Below, piece after piece: positions 45,981-56,227 of a DNA stretch of 64,000 nt. Under the pieces are notes generated by a model, which saw nothing but the letters and a program-made list of their open reading frames with translations, was not told the origin of the DNA and did no database searches. Source of the DNA: Sindora glabra (Eukaryota > Streptophyta > Magnoliopsida > Fabales > Fabaceae); NCBI GenBank assembly GCA_020226215.1, contig CM035230.1, forward strand, positions 3,123,501 to 3,187,500, read 5' to 3'. A program made the position numbers and the translations under genes. Each line of letters opens with the position of its first letter. Position 1 is the stretch's first letter.

Positions 45981-47329
45981 TAGTTCAAGCATTTTAGAGG
46001 TTATATGTGATTGAGAAGTTGAAGTTGTATCTCCATCCTAGCTAAGCCCACCTCTACTTTTGAGTTATAACTTAAGCTATAAAGGTTAAATTAACCTAAA
46101 AATATAGCTCAAATTCTCATAAGACATAGGCCTATAGGTTTGATGTCTATGAATTATCCAAATTACATTAATTTCATGGTCAAAAACTAGTTGGAAGTCA
46201 AATTTGTAGGAATTCATTGATGTAATGGTTAGATTTAATTATCTTGTTAAAAATAGGTCTGCGCTTCTAAAAATTATGAAGGCCTTATTATTATAATCCT
46301 AAGAGCTATACAATCCAATTCCAATAGGGTTTTAACTTAATTAGGTCAAATAAATAAGGAGAACTCTTTAGACTATTCAGACTTTTACACACAAACTCAG
46401 TAGACAGCTATTTCTTCTTCTTGTTTTCTATTTGCTCTTCATCAATTGAAGCTTAAATTCAGAGTTAATTCAAGGAGTTTAAGATTCTCCTCTTAAGGAT
46501 TATGAGATCATGCATTGTAATGTTAACTTTCTTTAATTAAATTTCCACTTTTCCTATTTACTTATGTTGAATTCTCGAGATTACATGTGTTGGATGTTGA
46601 TTTGATATAATTGATGTTCATTCTTTTGGTTTCTAATTTCTTTACTATTTTCATGTTGAATTATGTTTGGTAAATCACATTCTCACACATATGGTCGAAA
46701 GGTTGAGGGATTAATTTAGAAGTTTCTAGTTTAATTTCTCAATTCAACTAAATTCTATTATTAAATTAATTTTGATCTAATATAGGAATTATAGCAGTTG
46801 CTTAACCAGCTAATCTTAATTGATAAAATCCTAGATGGTTATCTAACATAGGATTCACGGATTATTGTAGGGGTTCTGGGTAATCTAAGGTTGAAGAACT
46901 AATTAGAAAAGTCAAATCTTAATTGATCTATGATTAATCCAAATTAGAGCTTCTAATTTCTTGAATTAGCTATTTTGCTACATTGGTTTTTCTTACTTTC
47001 TATTGCTCTACATTTTTATTCTATTTAATTCATTCAATTCAATTTGAATTCAAAGCCCCTTAATTCTAATTTTGTCTTACATATTGCATATTATCACATT
47101 CTGCATTTTGATACAGCATTCTATTTTAGAGCATTCGCATTTTGTTTTGCATCCTTTGCACTAGTTTCTTTTGTTTTTATTTCATAATAAATTAGATAAT
47201 TATGTATATATTGTTGGGAGTTCAATTAAAAAAGATAATATCAAGGGATCACTAGGAGTATGACTTGGTTATGCCATTTTTCTATATTATTTCTTCAGCA
47301 AACTAGTTTAATCTAATTTTGGTACATTA
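45981..47329 (+). other. Unassigned, LTR-like AT-rich DNA
   Basis: Between a gypsy solo LTR and G2. It holds a run of short intervals such as TTAATTGATAAAATCC and ATTCAATTCAATTTGAATTC and ends with GGGATCACTAGGAGTATGAC near 47,245, words that remind me of LTR ends of Athila/Tat-like elements. I found no partner in the window and no frame. Confidence 0.3.
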
Positions 47330-47949
47330 TGATGTGTATATCAGTACTTAAGTTAAATACTCAAGTACTAAGCTTCAACTTTGATTCCATATTCAAAGAC
47401 TCAAATACATTACTCAAGTACTTATAGTTTTTCTGCTTAATAATTAAGTAATATACTTAAGTACTTCAACCTAATGCATGCCTAAGGGTAATTTTGCCTT
47501 GTTTCTTGTTATCTAGGATATTGGTGGGCCTTATATTAGTTTAACCTATTATTTAGCATTTTATTTTAGATAATTAACTTTATTTAATTTGTTTTCTAAA
47601 TTAAGCCTAATTAGTCCAATTAAAGCCTAATTAATTTTGTTAATTTTTTTAACTTTGATGACCTATTTGAATTGGTTTGTTCCTTATTCTCATAACTTTT
47701 GGCACTTAAGAATCTAAAAACTCTTTGAGAGCTTTTCCTTCCAATGGTTCTAACAAGAACTTCAAACTCATCAAGGTTGTTTTAACTCTTATAATGTTAA
47801 ATCTCTTTTATTAGAGGATTGACATCTTTTATGGTGTTATCTCACTAATTGCTTTCATTATTTCTCTTTTCTAAAGTGTGGCACGATTATCCTTCTTTCT
47901 TAATTTGATTTTAAGTTTTGTGATGACCCAACCTTAAGAATTCACATCA
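47330..47949 (+). mobile_element. G2 5' LTR
   Basis: From TGATGTGTATATCAG to TTCACATCA, directly before the primer site. It matches the 3' LTR over TATTCAAAGACT, TTTTGCCTT-(G/A)-TTTCTTGTTATCTA, TTAGATAATTAA, CTAACAAGAACTTCAAACTC and AAAGT-(G/A)-TGG. The MITE of the 3' LTR is absent. The first bases may be the scar of a loss of about 190 bases if the 3' LTR really starts at 53,849. Confidence 0.8.
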
Positions 47950-47951
47950 TT

Positions 47952-47963
47952 TGGTATTAAAGC
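47952..47963 (+). other. G2 primer-binding site
   Basis: TGGTATTAAAGC, two bases after the LTR, differs from TGGTATCAGAGC (initiator methionine tRNA site) at two positions. Confidence 0.75.
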
Positions 47964-49356
47964 AATGGTTTCCTAAATTTTTAAGATGTGTAATTCATTT
48001 CTTGGCTTTTTTATTTGATTTCTTTACATCTAATTTTCTAATTTGCTTTAGTGCTATTTTTTATGTTATTTTATTTTAATTTTGTTTTTCTTTTGTTCAT
48101 CTTTTTGTTCCTTGTTAAATTTTTGCTCAAACCCTAGTTTAAGTTCTTGTCGTCCATCAAATTTTATTCCTCTATTTTTGTTTCATTATAATTGTGCTAA
48201 ATTCATTAATTTAATTCTAATTTATAAGTTGATTTTATGTTTTAGCTTGTTCTTATGTTCAATCCTTGAATATATTAATATTCCTTATTTTTTATGTCTC
48301 ATATTTGTGCAAATTTGTGTTTAATTTTATCAAATTTTGTTAGAAAACAATTGGTTTGAAAGTTTGCATTGAAATTATTTGTTAAAAGTTCAAAATCCAA
48401 AGTCCTAAAGTAGGTATCTAAGTATTGTAATTGAATATTAAGCAAAAACTATATAATACCCAAGTATAATAATCAAGTACTTGAAAGTAGAGAGTATTAA
48501 AACTTGTGATACTTGAATCTAGTACTTAAACACCTTGAATAAAATTGTTCAATACTCGAGTCTAGTACTTAAGTATTTCAAAGCAAAAGTGACATTAACT
48601 CTTTGAACCCGAGTATTCCTTTAAAATTGTGATATTCACTTAAAAATTATCCTTTTATCTTATTTTACTAAACATCAAAGGTGTTATACAATTGTTTATG
48701 GTATCAATCAAAGAAAAAAGAAAAGTGAATCAAAAACAAGAAAAGAAAAGAAAAGAAAGAGAAAAGTAAAATTGAAAGATCAAAAGTGGAAATCAAAGAA
48801 GATAAAGAAAAAGAAAAAGAAAAGAAAAGAAAAGGAAGAAGGAGTTCCTAAAAAAGGGAAAGTTGAATGCTAAAGAAGTTAGTTACTCAATTATATGCCT
48901 TATTTCATCTTTGTATACTCTATTTCATCCTTGAACTTCTCATTTTTAATTAAACTTTTCATTACTTCTTTTATACATCTTAGTATTTCTTTCTCTAACA
49001 ATCTTTTAGTTCTTAGTCTTGTATTTTCATTGTCTATTATATGTCCGTGTTTCTTCTTTGTGTTTTCCTTTTTTGAATTTGAAGTATGTCTATTAATCAT
49101 TTACTTATTTAGTACTTTGTTAAGTGAAATTATGTTATATTTATTAAATCTATTGATAGTGTTATTTAGTTCCTAAAAAACTATCAAGAAGGAAAAGTAA
49201 AAGTAGTAAATGACAAGAGTGTGTGAGAATATTTGAGGGAAAAAGACTTTACTTAGTGTTCAAACAAGAGTGAAGTGTCTCAAAACTTAAGTGAAGAGTG
49301 TGCTTTTGTGAGGTCCTTCTTTCATTTAACATTTCTTGCAAGTTTAAACATTCAAG
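47964..49356 (+). mobile_element. G2 untranslated leader
   Basis: Thymine-rich part to 48,350, a stretch with CTTAAGTA/AGTACTT words (48,410-48,590) that also occur in the LTR, a purine tract of AAAAGAAAAG units (48,710-48,850), then a T-rich part and the conserved AAGTGAAGAGTG and TTGCAAGT before the gag ATG. The frames here (up to 93 codons) are products of composition. Confidence 0.7.
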
Positions 49357-50430
49357 ATGTTAGAAGGAAGCAATAACTATACTTACTAGGTCAAGAATCT
49401 AGATTTCATCATGAGAGCTATGTTTCAATACTTTAAAAATTAGGTGCACAAGTTACAAGCATAGATGAAAAGATTAAAATGTTGGAAAAGGAAAAGAGAG
49501 TAAAAGGAGAAAGAAGATAAAATGAGAGGCATGTGGAAAATAAATAAGTTAAAAATATTAAAGGAAAAAGTAAGAGATTTAATAGATCCAATAAAGGGAA
49601 AAAAAGAAGAGGTGAAAAAAGGCATGATAAAGGGGAAGGAGAAAGGCAAAAAGAGGGAGTAGATATCGATCTTAATAACATTAGGATGAAAATCCTATCA
49701 TTCTAAAGAAGAAATGATCCAAAGGCTTACTTAAAATAGGAAAAGAAGATATAATTAATTTTTAATTATCACAACTATTTGGAAGAAAAGAAGATAAAAC
49801 TTGTCATTACAGACTTCTTTAATTATGCTATTACTTGGTGGGAAAATTTGTTAATAGATGTAAAGAGAAAGTGTGAAAAACCCATTAAAACTTGGGAAGA
49901 CTTAAAATTTATCATGAACAAAAGATTTATCCCTAAAATTGCAAAGTCTCGTCAAAGGAGTAAAAAGTGTTAAAGATTATCAAAAGAAGATGGAAATCAC
50001 TATAACAAAAGCCAATGTGGAAGAATGTGAAAAAGCAATTACGACTAGATTTCTCCATGGATTAAATAAAGACATTGCTAATATGGTGAAGTTATAACAC
50101 TATGAAACCAAAGAAAAATTGGTACACTTAGCTATGAAAGTAGAAAAGCAACTTAAAAGGAAGAGCTTATCTAAGTATAGCTCCCAATCAAACTCTCTAT
50201 GGAAATCTTAAGATAAGAAGATTAATAAAGGAGAACAAAAAAGAACCAAATCCAAATCTAATTTCTTTTTAAAATTAAAAGAAGAATCTTCTAAAGATAA
50301 AATTAAAGTTAAGGAAAATAAAAGACAATCCAATGTCAAGTGTTTCCAATGCTTGGGAAGAGGACATATTGCTAGTAGTTATCTAAATAAAAAGCTTGTG
50401 TTGATTAAAGATAATAGAGATAGGATTTTA
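49357..50430 (+). pseudogene. G2 gag remnant
   Basis: Starts ATGTTAGAAGGAAGC. A charged coiled region follows, then the capsid-like part: FNYAITWWENL near 49,820 (frame 49,779-49,973, 64 codons), KTWEDLKFIMNKRF near 49,888, then after a shift SVKDYQKKMEI and ANVEECEKAITTRFLHGLNKDI near 50,010-50,076, and KVEKQLKRKS near 50,138. The zinc knuckle at 50,341-50,382 reads C-x2-C-x4-H-x4-Y, so its last cysteine is lost (TGT to TAT). It would bind element RNA; now broken by several stops. Confidence 0.88.
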
Positions 50431-50559
50431 TAAGTGAAAAAGAATAAACTACTTTATCTGATAAAAATAGTGTGAATAGTGAGGATCCTTTTGATAGAGT
50501 TGTATTAATGTATAGGATAGCCTTAAATATGCAAATCAAATAGGAGAGTAAGGATCAAA

Positions 50560-50930
50560 GAGAAAATATTTTTTCATACAAGGTGTAACATTCAAGGGAA
50601 AGCTTGCCAAGTTATCAATGATAGTGAAAATTATGCTAATGTGGCTAGTATAACTTGGTAAAAAAGCTAAATTTTCCTATTTTAAAACATCCTACCATTT
50701 ATAAGCTATAATGTTAAATAAAAGTGTGAAATTGAAAGTGAATAAATAAGTGCTAGTTTCTTTCTCTATTAGGAAATACCATGATGAGATTCCTTCTGAT
50801 ATGGTTCCTATGCATGTTTACTATATTGTACTTGGAAGGCCATAATAATTTAATAAACAAGTCACTCATAATGATTTTCTCAATAAATACAATTTCATAA
50901 AAAATGGAAAGAAGTTCTCCCTTAGGCCTT
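50560..50930 (+). pseudogene. G2 protease remnant
   Basis: KACQVINDSENYANVAS near 50,597-50,650 corresponds to the active-site region of this gypsy group (I-I-D-x-x-S-x-x-N-V-A-S); the aspartate of IxD is changed to N. A KHPTIYKL-like part near 50,685, a VSFSIRKYHDE-like part near 50,757 and a PMHVYYIVLGRP motif near 50,808-50,840 follow in the family order. Shifted and stopped. Confidence 0.75.
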
Positions 50931-51290
50931 TAACTCCAAGACAAGTTTATGAAGATCAAATGATAATGTAAAAAAGAAATAAGAAAAAGAAGAAAAAGAA
51001 AGTGGAACAAAATAAGAATGATAAAAAAAAAGAGTGTGAGTAAAAATAAGAGAGAAAACATCAAAGAAGAGAATTAGCAAGATAAGACAAAGAAAAATTA
51101 AGTGTGTTTATTAAAATTAGTGATGAGAGGAGTGCTTATTATGCTTCTAAACCAATATTCATACTCATGTGCAAGGAAACCTATGTAAACACTAACTAAA
51201 AGAGCCTTATTTTGCCTTATTCCATTAAATTAGTTTTTGCAGGAATTTAAATATTTATTCCTAAAGAAGGCTCCAAGGGAATTACCACCC
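50931..51290 (+). pseudogene. G2 charged linker between protease and RT
   Basis: A/G-rich sequence giving lysine and glutamate runs, followed near 51,160-51,250 by a LMCKET segment. It corresponds to the variable linker before RT; no domain. Confidence 0.55.
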
Positions 51291-52080
51291 AGAAAAGGTA
51301 TTGAACATAAAATTGACTTCATTTTGAGAGCATTTATTCTAAATTGTCCCCCATATCAGTCTAACCCAGAAGAAGCAAAAAAAATTCAAAGATAAATGAA
51401 AGACCTCACGTCAAAAAGGCACATAAGGAAGAGTATGAGCCTATATCTAATGCTAATCTTATTAGTGCCTAAGAAAGATGGAACTTATATGTTAATTACT
51501 CGTCAATCAATAAAATCACTATAAAATATAGACATTCTATCCTTAAACTTGATAGAAAAGTTTGATGAATTATATAAGTCTTGTGTCTTTTCAAAAATTA
51601 ATTTAAAATTACGTTATTATCAAATAAGGATGAAAGAGGATTATGAATGGAAAAGTTCTTTTAAAACAAAACATAGTTTATGTGAGTGGCTTGTAATGCC
51701 CTTCAATTTGTCTATAATACATCAAGTACCTTCATGAGGTTGATAAATTATGTTTTATGCCATTTTATTGAAAAGTTTATGGTTATTTATTTTGATAACA
51801 TCCTTATATATAGCAAAAGTGTAGATAAGCATGTTTTGCATTTGAACTATGCTTTGTAAGTTTTAAAAGATGAAAAATTGAATGCAAACATGGAAAAATG
51901 TCCATTTTGTTTGGATAAAATTGTAGTCTTGGGTTATGTGATTAGTAATAAAGGAATTGAAATGGATCAAGAAAAAGTAAGAGCAATTAAGGAGTGGACT
52001 ACCCTTAAGAGTGCAAGTGAAGTGAGAAGGTTTCATGGGTTGGTTAACTTTTAAAAAAGATTTGTGAAGGACTTTAATAC
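51291..52080 (+). pseudogene. G2 reverse transcriptase
   Basis: GIEHKIDFI near 51,301, PPYQSNPEEAKKI near 51,350, VPKKDGTY near 51,466, then a clear run from 51,549 (FDELYKSCVFSKINLK; QIRMKEDYEWKSSFKTKH; CEWLVMPFN). The catalytic box at 51,788-51,799 reads Y-F-D-N, so the second aspartate of YFDD is lost (GAC to AAC). ILIYSKSVDKHVLHL, KCPFCLDK, VLGYVIS and KGIEMDQEKVRAIKEW follow up to about 52,005, then EVRRFHGL. Inactive by motif loss and by stops. Confidence 0.9.
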
Positions 52081-52600
52081 TATAGCTACCCTTGAATGAA
52101 TTGGTTAAAAAGAATGTTGAGTTTCATTGGAGAGAAGAACAAGAGAATGCTTTTAATTTATTAAAAGATAGATTGTGTTTATCCATTTTACTTGCTTCTC
52201 TAGATTTTTCTAAAACATCTAAAATTAAATGTGATACTTCAAGTTAGTTATTAGAGCTATTTTGATGTAAGAAAAGAAGCTCATTGATTTCTTTAGTAAC
52301 AAACTAAGTGGAATAGCTTTCAGTTATGCCATATATAACAAAGAGCTTTACATTTTAATTCATGCTTTTGAAACTTAGCAACATTATCTATGGCTAAAAG
52401 AATTCATGATTCACACAAATCATGAGTCCTAAAACACTCAAAGAGCTAAGGAAAACTAAATATAAGGCATACAAGGTGGGTTGAATTTGAATTTGTTAAA
52501 ACATTTTTGTATGTCATATAATACAAGCAAGGTAAAAATAATGTAGTTGCCAATTTATTATTAAAAAGATATTTCCTTATCTCCACTTTGCAATCCAAGT
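52081..52600 (+). pseudogene. G2 RNase H
   Basis: After the RT thumb: a KCDTSS-like start near 52,228 (family C-D-A-S), FFSNKLSGIAFSYAIYNKELYILIHAFET near 52,290-52,376 (family AYFSEKLxGxxxNYxTYDKELYALVRAL), QHYLWLKEFMIHTNHES near 52,380-52,428, and an IQYKQGKNNVV-like end near 52,520-52,545. Order and spacing as in gypsy RNase H, with shifts. Confidence 0.85.
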
Positions 52601-52639
52601 TTTTCAGTTTTGAACATATTAAAGATTTGTATAGGAATG

Positions 52640-53480
52640 ATTTTGATTTTGCCACTATTTTTTAAGTATTTGAAAAGAAATCCTTTAGGAAACTTTACAG
52701 ACATGATGGTTTCTTGTTTAAAGAGAATAAATTATGTATGCCTAAAAGATCTTTTAGGAAATTACTTATAAAAGAGGCTCATAATGGAAAGTCTTATAGG
52801 ATGTTTTAGAATTAAGAAAACTCTAGACATATTGAATAACCATTTCTTTTAGCTTAACATAAAATATGATATAGAAAAATATTATACTAATTGTATTACA
52901 TGTAAAGAGGATAAATTTAAAGCTTTACTTCATGGCCTTTACACTTCGCTTCTTATTCTTCATAAACCTTGGACTGATATTTCCATGAATTTATGCTAGG
53001 TTTACAAGGACAAAGAATGGAAAGGATTCTATATTTATTGTTGTTGATAGGTTTTCAAAGATAGCTCATTTCATACCTTGTTGTAAGATAGATAATGTAA
53101 TAAATATAGTAAAAATTTTTCTTTAAAGAAGTTATGAGATTCCATGGAGTGCCAAGAAATATAGTATTGAATAAACATACCAAATTCTTAAGATACTTTT
53201 GGAAAGTCTTGTTGGCTAAGTTAAGGACAAAGTTGCTCTTCTTAACAACTTGTCATCCTCAAACTAATAGATAAACCAATGTAGTGAATAGAATTTTAAG
53301 TACTTGTTACAATCTTTAATTCAAATGAATTTGAAAAGTTAGGAAGAATGCTTGCCTTATATTAAATTTATATATAATAGAAGTGTACATTTTGCTACTA
53401 ACTTTTCCTTTTTAAAATTGTTTATGGCTTTAATCCTTTAACTCCATTGAATTTAATGCCTTTATCTATTAATGAAAGGT
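52640..53480 (+). pseudogene. G2 integrase
   Basis: Integrase would insert the DNA copy. FTDMMVSCLKRI- or GNFYRHDGFLFKENK-type sequence near 52,700, LLIKEAHNGKS near 52,764, LDILNNHFF near 52,827, then NCITCKEDK (the CC pair of the HHCC finger) near 52,889 and PWTDISMN near 52,969, where the core starts. DRFSKIAHFIP near 53,046 marks the core; CHPQTN follows near 53,250 and YGFNPLTPLNLMPLS near 53,420-53,465. The TQTDG-type stop and other breaks make it dead. Confidence 0.88.
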
Positions 53481-53945
53481 CAAGTTTAGATGGAAAGAAA
53501 AAAGTGAATATGGTTTGCAAGTTGCATGAGCAAGTCAAGTTGAATATTGAGAAAAGGACATGATAATATGCTTAATAAGCTAATAAAAGGTGGAAGAAGG
53601 TTTCCTTTAAGCTAGGAGATTGGGTATGGATTTATAGGAAGAAGAAAAGATTTTTAGCTTAAAGAAAGAACTAATTGCATCCAAAAGGAAATGGTCCCTT
53701 TCAAATGGTGGAAAAGATTAATGAAAATATTTGTTAATTGGATTTTTTTAGTGAGTATAATGTAAGTGCCTCTTTTAATGTTGTTGACTTTCTTCTTTCG
53801 ATGTAGGATTGGAAGATTCGAAGATGAATCTTTTCAAAGAAGAAGGAGATGATGTGAATTCTAAAAGTGAAGAAGAGCTTCCACATGTACTAGAGGTTCC
53901 AATCACAAGATCTAAGGCGAAGAAGATTAAAGAAGGACTTTAAAG
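53481..53945 (+). pseudogene. G2 polyprotein C-terminal tail
   Basis: LDGKKKVNMVCKLHEQVKLNIEKRT near 53,488-53,560, GDWVWIYRKKKRF near 53,620, HPKGNGPFQMVEKINEN near 53,680-53,730 (GPF/Y-like region), then SEYNVSASFNVVDF near 53,752 and TRSKAKKIKEGL near 53,910. This end is specific to the YFDD-type plant gypsy group. Stops at about 53,565 and 53,735. Confidence 0.85.
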
Positions 53946-54043
53946 GCTTATAGACAGAGTTTAGATGCAAAAAGGAGTCAGACAAACAAGGATAGATGAG
54001 CTTAGAAGAGCTTGATGTTATGTATTTTAATTTTGGCTAAATC

Positions 54044-54931
54044 TGTGTGAGTACTTGAATCTAATACTCCGGTACCACACTTCAACTTCAATTCTGTATT
54101 CAAAGACTTAAATAAGATACATAAGTACATATAATTTTTTTACTCAATTCTTGAGTAATGTACATGAGTACCTTAGCTTGATGCACTCTGAGTATAATTT
54201 TGCCTTATTTCTTGTTATCTAAAATATTATTAGGCCTCATATTAGTTTAGCCTATTATTTGGCATTTTATTTTAGATACGACTAGAATCTTATTTTGATC
54301 CCTATAGAATTCAATTTTTTTCAATTTCATCCTCGACAAATTTTTTTTATCAATTTAGTCTCTATAATATTAAAAGTGATCAAATTTTAGTCTTTCGTAT
54401 AAATTTCTAGCCAAGAAAAGTTGTACAAAAACTATATAAAAGGACTAAAGTTTGATGAACTTTAATATTACAAGGATTAAATTAATATAAACTTTTTGGC
54501 AAAGATGAAATTGAATTCTACGAGGACCAAAATGGGATTTAGTCTTTGGATAATTAATTTTGTTTAATTTACTTTTTAAATTGGGCTTAATTAGTCTTAT
54601 TGAAACCCAATTAATTTAGTTAAGTTCTTTACTTTAAAAACCTATTTAAGAAGATTTGTTCTTAATTGTCACAACTTTTGGCATTTAAGAATCTAAAAAT
54701 TCTTTGAGAACATTTCTTTCTAATAGTTCTAACAAGAACTTCAAACTCATCAAGGTTAATTTGACCTTTATGGCAACAAATTTCACTTATCAAAAGATCA
54801 AAATTTATGGTGGCATGATCTCTTCTCACTAATTGCTTTGATTTTTCCTTTTCTCTAAAGTATGGTGTGATTATTCCTTTTTTTATTTAATTCTAAGTTT
54901 TGGAATGATTTAACCTTAAAAATTCATATCA
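54044..54931 (+). mobile_element. G2 3' LTR, carrying a MITE
   Basis: Matches the 5' LTR from TGTGTGAGTACTTG to TTCATATCA. It is 268 bases longer mostly because of a MITE at 54,280-54,544. By comparison with G1 the true start may lie as early as TGATGTGAATTC at 53,849, inside the polyprotein tail; the 5' LTR then lost this part. The overlap of LTR start and coding tail in G1 supports this. Confidence 0.7.
54280..54544. mobile_element. MITE in the G2 3' LTR, 265 bp, with 8-9-bp target duplication
   Basis: The left end GACTAGAATCTTATTTTGAT and the right end, read in reverse as GACTAAATCCCATTTTGGTC, form imperfect inverted repeats that extend to TAGAATTCAATTT on both sides (about 40 bases). Flanks are TTTAGATA(C) at 54,271 and TTTGGATA(A) at 54,545. 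The empty site is visible in the 5' LTR as TTTTAGATAATTAA near 47,570. An 8-9-bp duplication fits a Mutator- or hAT-type element. Confidence 0.85.
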
Positions 54932-55783
54932 TTATATGTAAGGTTTAACAACCCCACATTTTTATTTGGATGAAAAAATCGTACTACTAATTTAATAATA
55001 ATAAAATAATAGAACGCATTTAAGTATATTTTAAAAAAGAATAATAAATTTAAAATATTTAATTCAACTCTATTCATTCTCTCCTATCTCTTTAATATAG
55101 ACATTTATTATTTAAAATTATTATTATTGGTGTTAAATTGACTTTAATATCATTTATTATTTTATTATCATCAAATTAGTGATATTATTTTTTTGTCTAA
55201 TTAAAAAAGTAGAGGTTGTTAACCTTCACACATAGATGTAAATGCTAGCAATCTCTCTATATAAAATTCTTTTAAATATTGAAGATCATTAGTAACATTC
55301 CATATATCATATATATATTTATGTATATATCTGTTGTCTATTATAATTCTTTTTATTTCCTAAACAAGGAATACTAATTGACTTATGCAATTATTGCAAA
55401 TTTATGATTTTTTTATAATGCAAAGATATATGTGACCTAATGTAGGCATGTTAGAATAATGAAACTTTAATGCAAGTCTAATAACTACTATTTTAAATAT
55501 CAAATGTTATTTGTTAAAATAAAATTATAAAATAATTTTTAATTAAAATTATATCAATTTATTTTTATCAAAAATAACCATGTGTGCTAATTTTTAAATA
55601 TTTAAAATATTTTTTCATCACATTAAAGTGCCTTGCTAATTTTCATTTTGTTGATGATTTTAATGAAGAGAAATTCACAACCATCTATGCACTGTTATTT
55701 GTTTAGTTATAGTATATATTTATACTTATTTTTAACATTTCTTTATACTTTGAATTTTTTTACATTATTAATATGAAAACCTT
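54932..55783. other. AT-rich DNA, no recognised feature
   Basis: Sequence right of G2 with AT runs and no visible frame, repeat pair or element end. Confidence 0.4.
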
Positions 55784-55791
55784 ATTCTTTG

Positions 55792-56125
55792 TAGGGGTGC
55801 TTTTTAGCCTATGCAGGCCATCGAGCTGGGCCCGTTTATGTTAGTCCACTAAGGCCCATATTTTTTGCGAGTCTATTTTAATTAGTCTAGTCCATATAAA
55901 ATGAAGGCCTATTTTAATTGGTTGAGTTTGCGTAAAAACATGCAAAGCCTGTGGACTTTACATTATAAATGGGCTTAGCTTGCGATTTGTACAAGCTTGC
56001 CCCACATGGGCTTGGCTTATTTAGGCCTGCATTTTTACAGGCCTAATTTTAGCAAGTTTGGTGTATCAAAAGCCTACAAATTGATCCGCTAGACCCGTGA
56101 GCCAATAACCCATTAAGCACCCCTA
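55792..56125. mobile_element. hAT-like MITE, 334 bp, TAGGGGTGCTT ends
   Basis: Perfect 11-bp inverted ends: TAGGGGTGCTT at 55,792 and AAGCACCCCTA at 56,125. Flanks ATTCTTTG (55,784-55,791) and GTTCTTTA (56,126-56,133) match at six of eight bases, both differences being transitions. TAGGGGTG ends and an 8-bp duplication are typical of plant hAT MITEs, as is the inside with many GGCC(T/C) and GGGCTTGGCTTATTTAGGCC words. Non-coding. Confidence 0.85.
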
Positions 56126-56227
56126 GTTCTTTATCTGCTTTAAGTTCCTAAGTATGTATATAACATGTTACATTCAAGAAGTGCAAGACATTTGGCAAAA
56201 AAATTTCATCAAAACTAAATTTTCTTT

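Larger units (their letters stand above)
47330..54931 (+). mobile_element. G2: Ty3/gypsy retrotransposon, nearly complete but dead
   Basis: Order: 5' LTR, primer-binding site, leader, gag, protease, RT, RNase H, integrase, C-terminal tail, 3' LTR, all plus strand. This is the only element here with every part in place. Stops and frameshifts occur in all domains. The family is the YFDD-type gypsy with an NVSASFNV...F/D tail; it is related to G1 and to the solo LTR at 11,017. Flanking CATTA occurs before 47,330 and overlapping the 3' end (54,930-54,934), but it does not fit a CA end exactly, so the target duplication is left open. Confidence 0.88.

Noticed and set aside
40629..45985. CAATT/TAGTT as a firm target duplication of the minus-strand gypsy LTR
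   Set aside because: Two of five bases differ. Both are transitions from CAGTT, but this is too weak to call.
48895..49176. 93-codon hydrophobic frame in the G2 leader
   Set aside because: Same cause: T-rich leader DNA on one strand and A-rich on the other. A lysine-rich frame opposite it (48,900-49,100) is the mirror effect.
47325..54934. CATTA as the target duplication of G2
   Set aside because: The match is perfect, but the right copy overlaps the CA end of the LTR, and using it would give an LTR that ends in AT. Boundary not settled.
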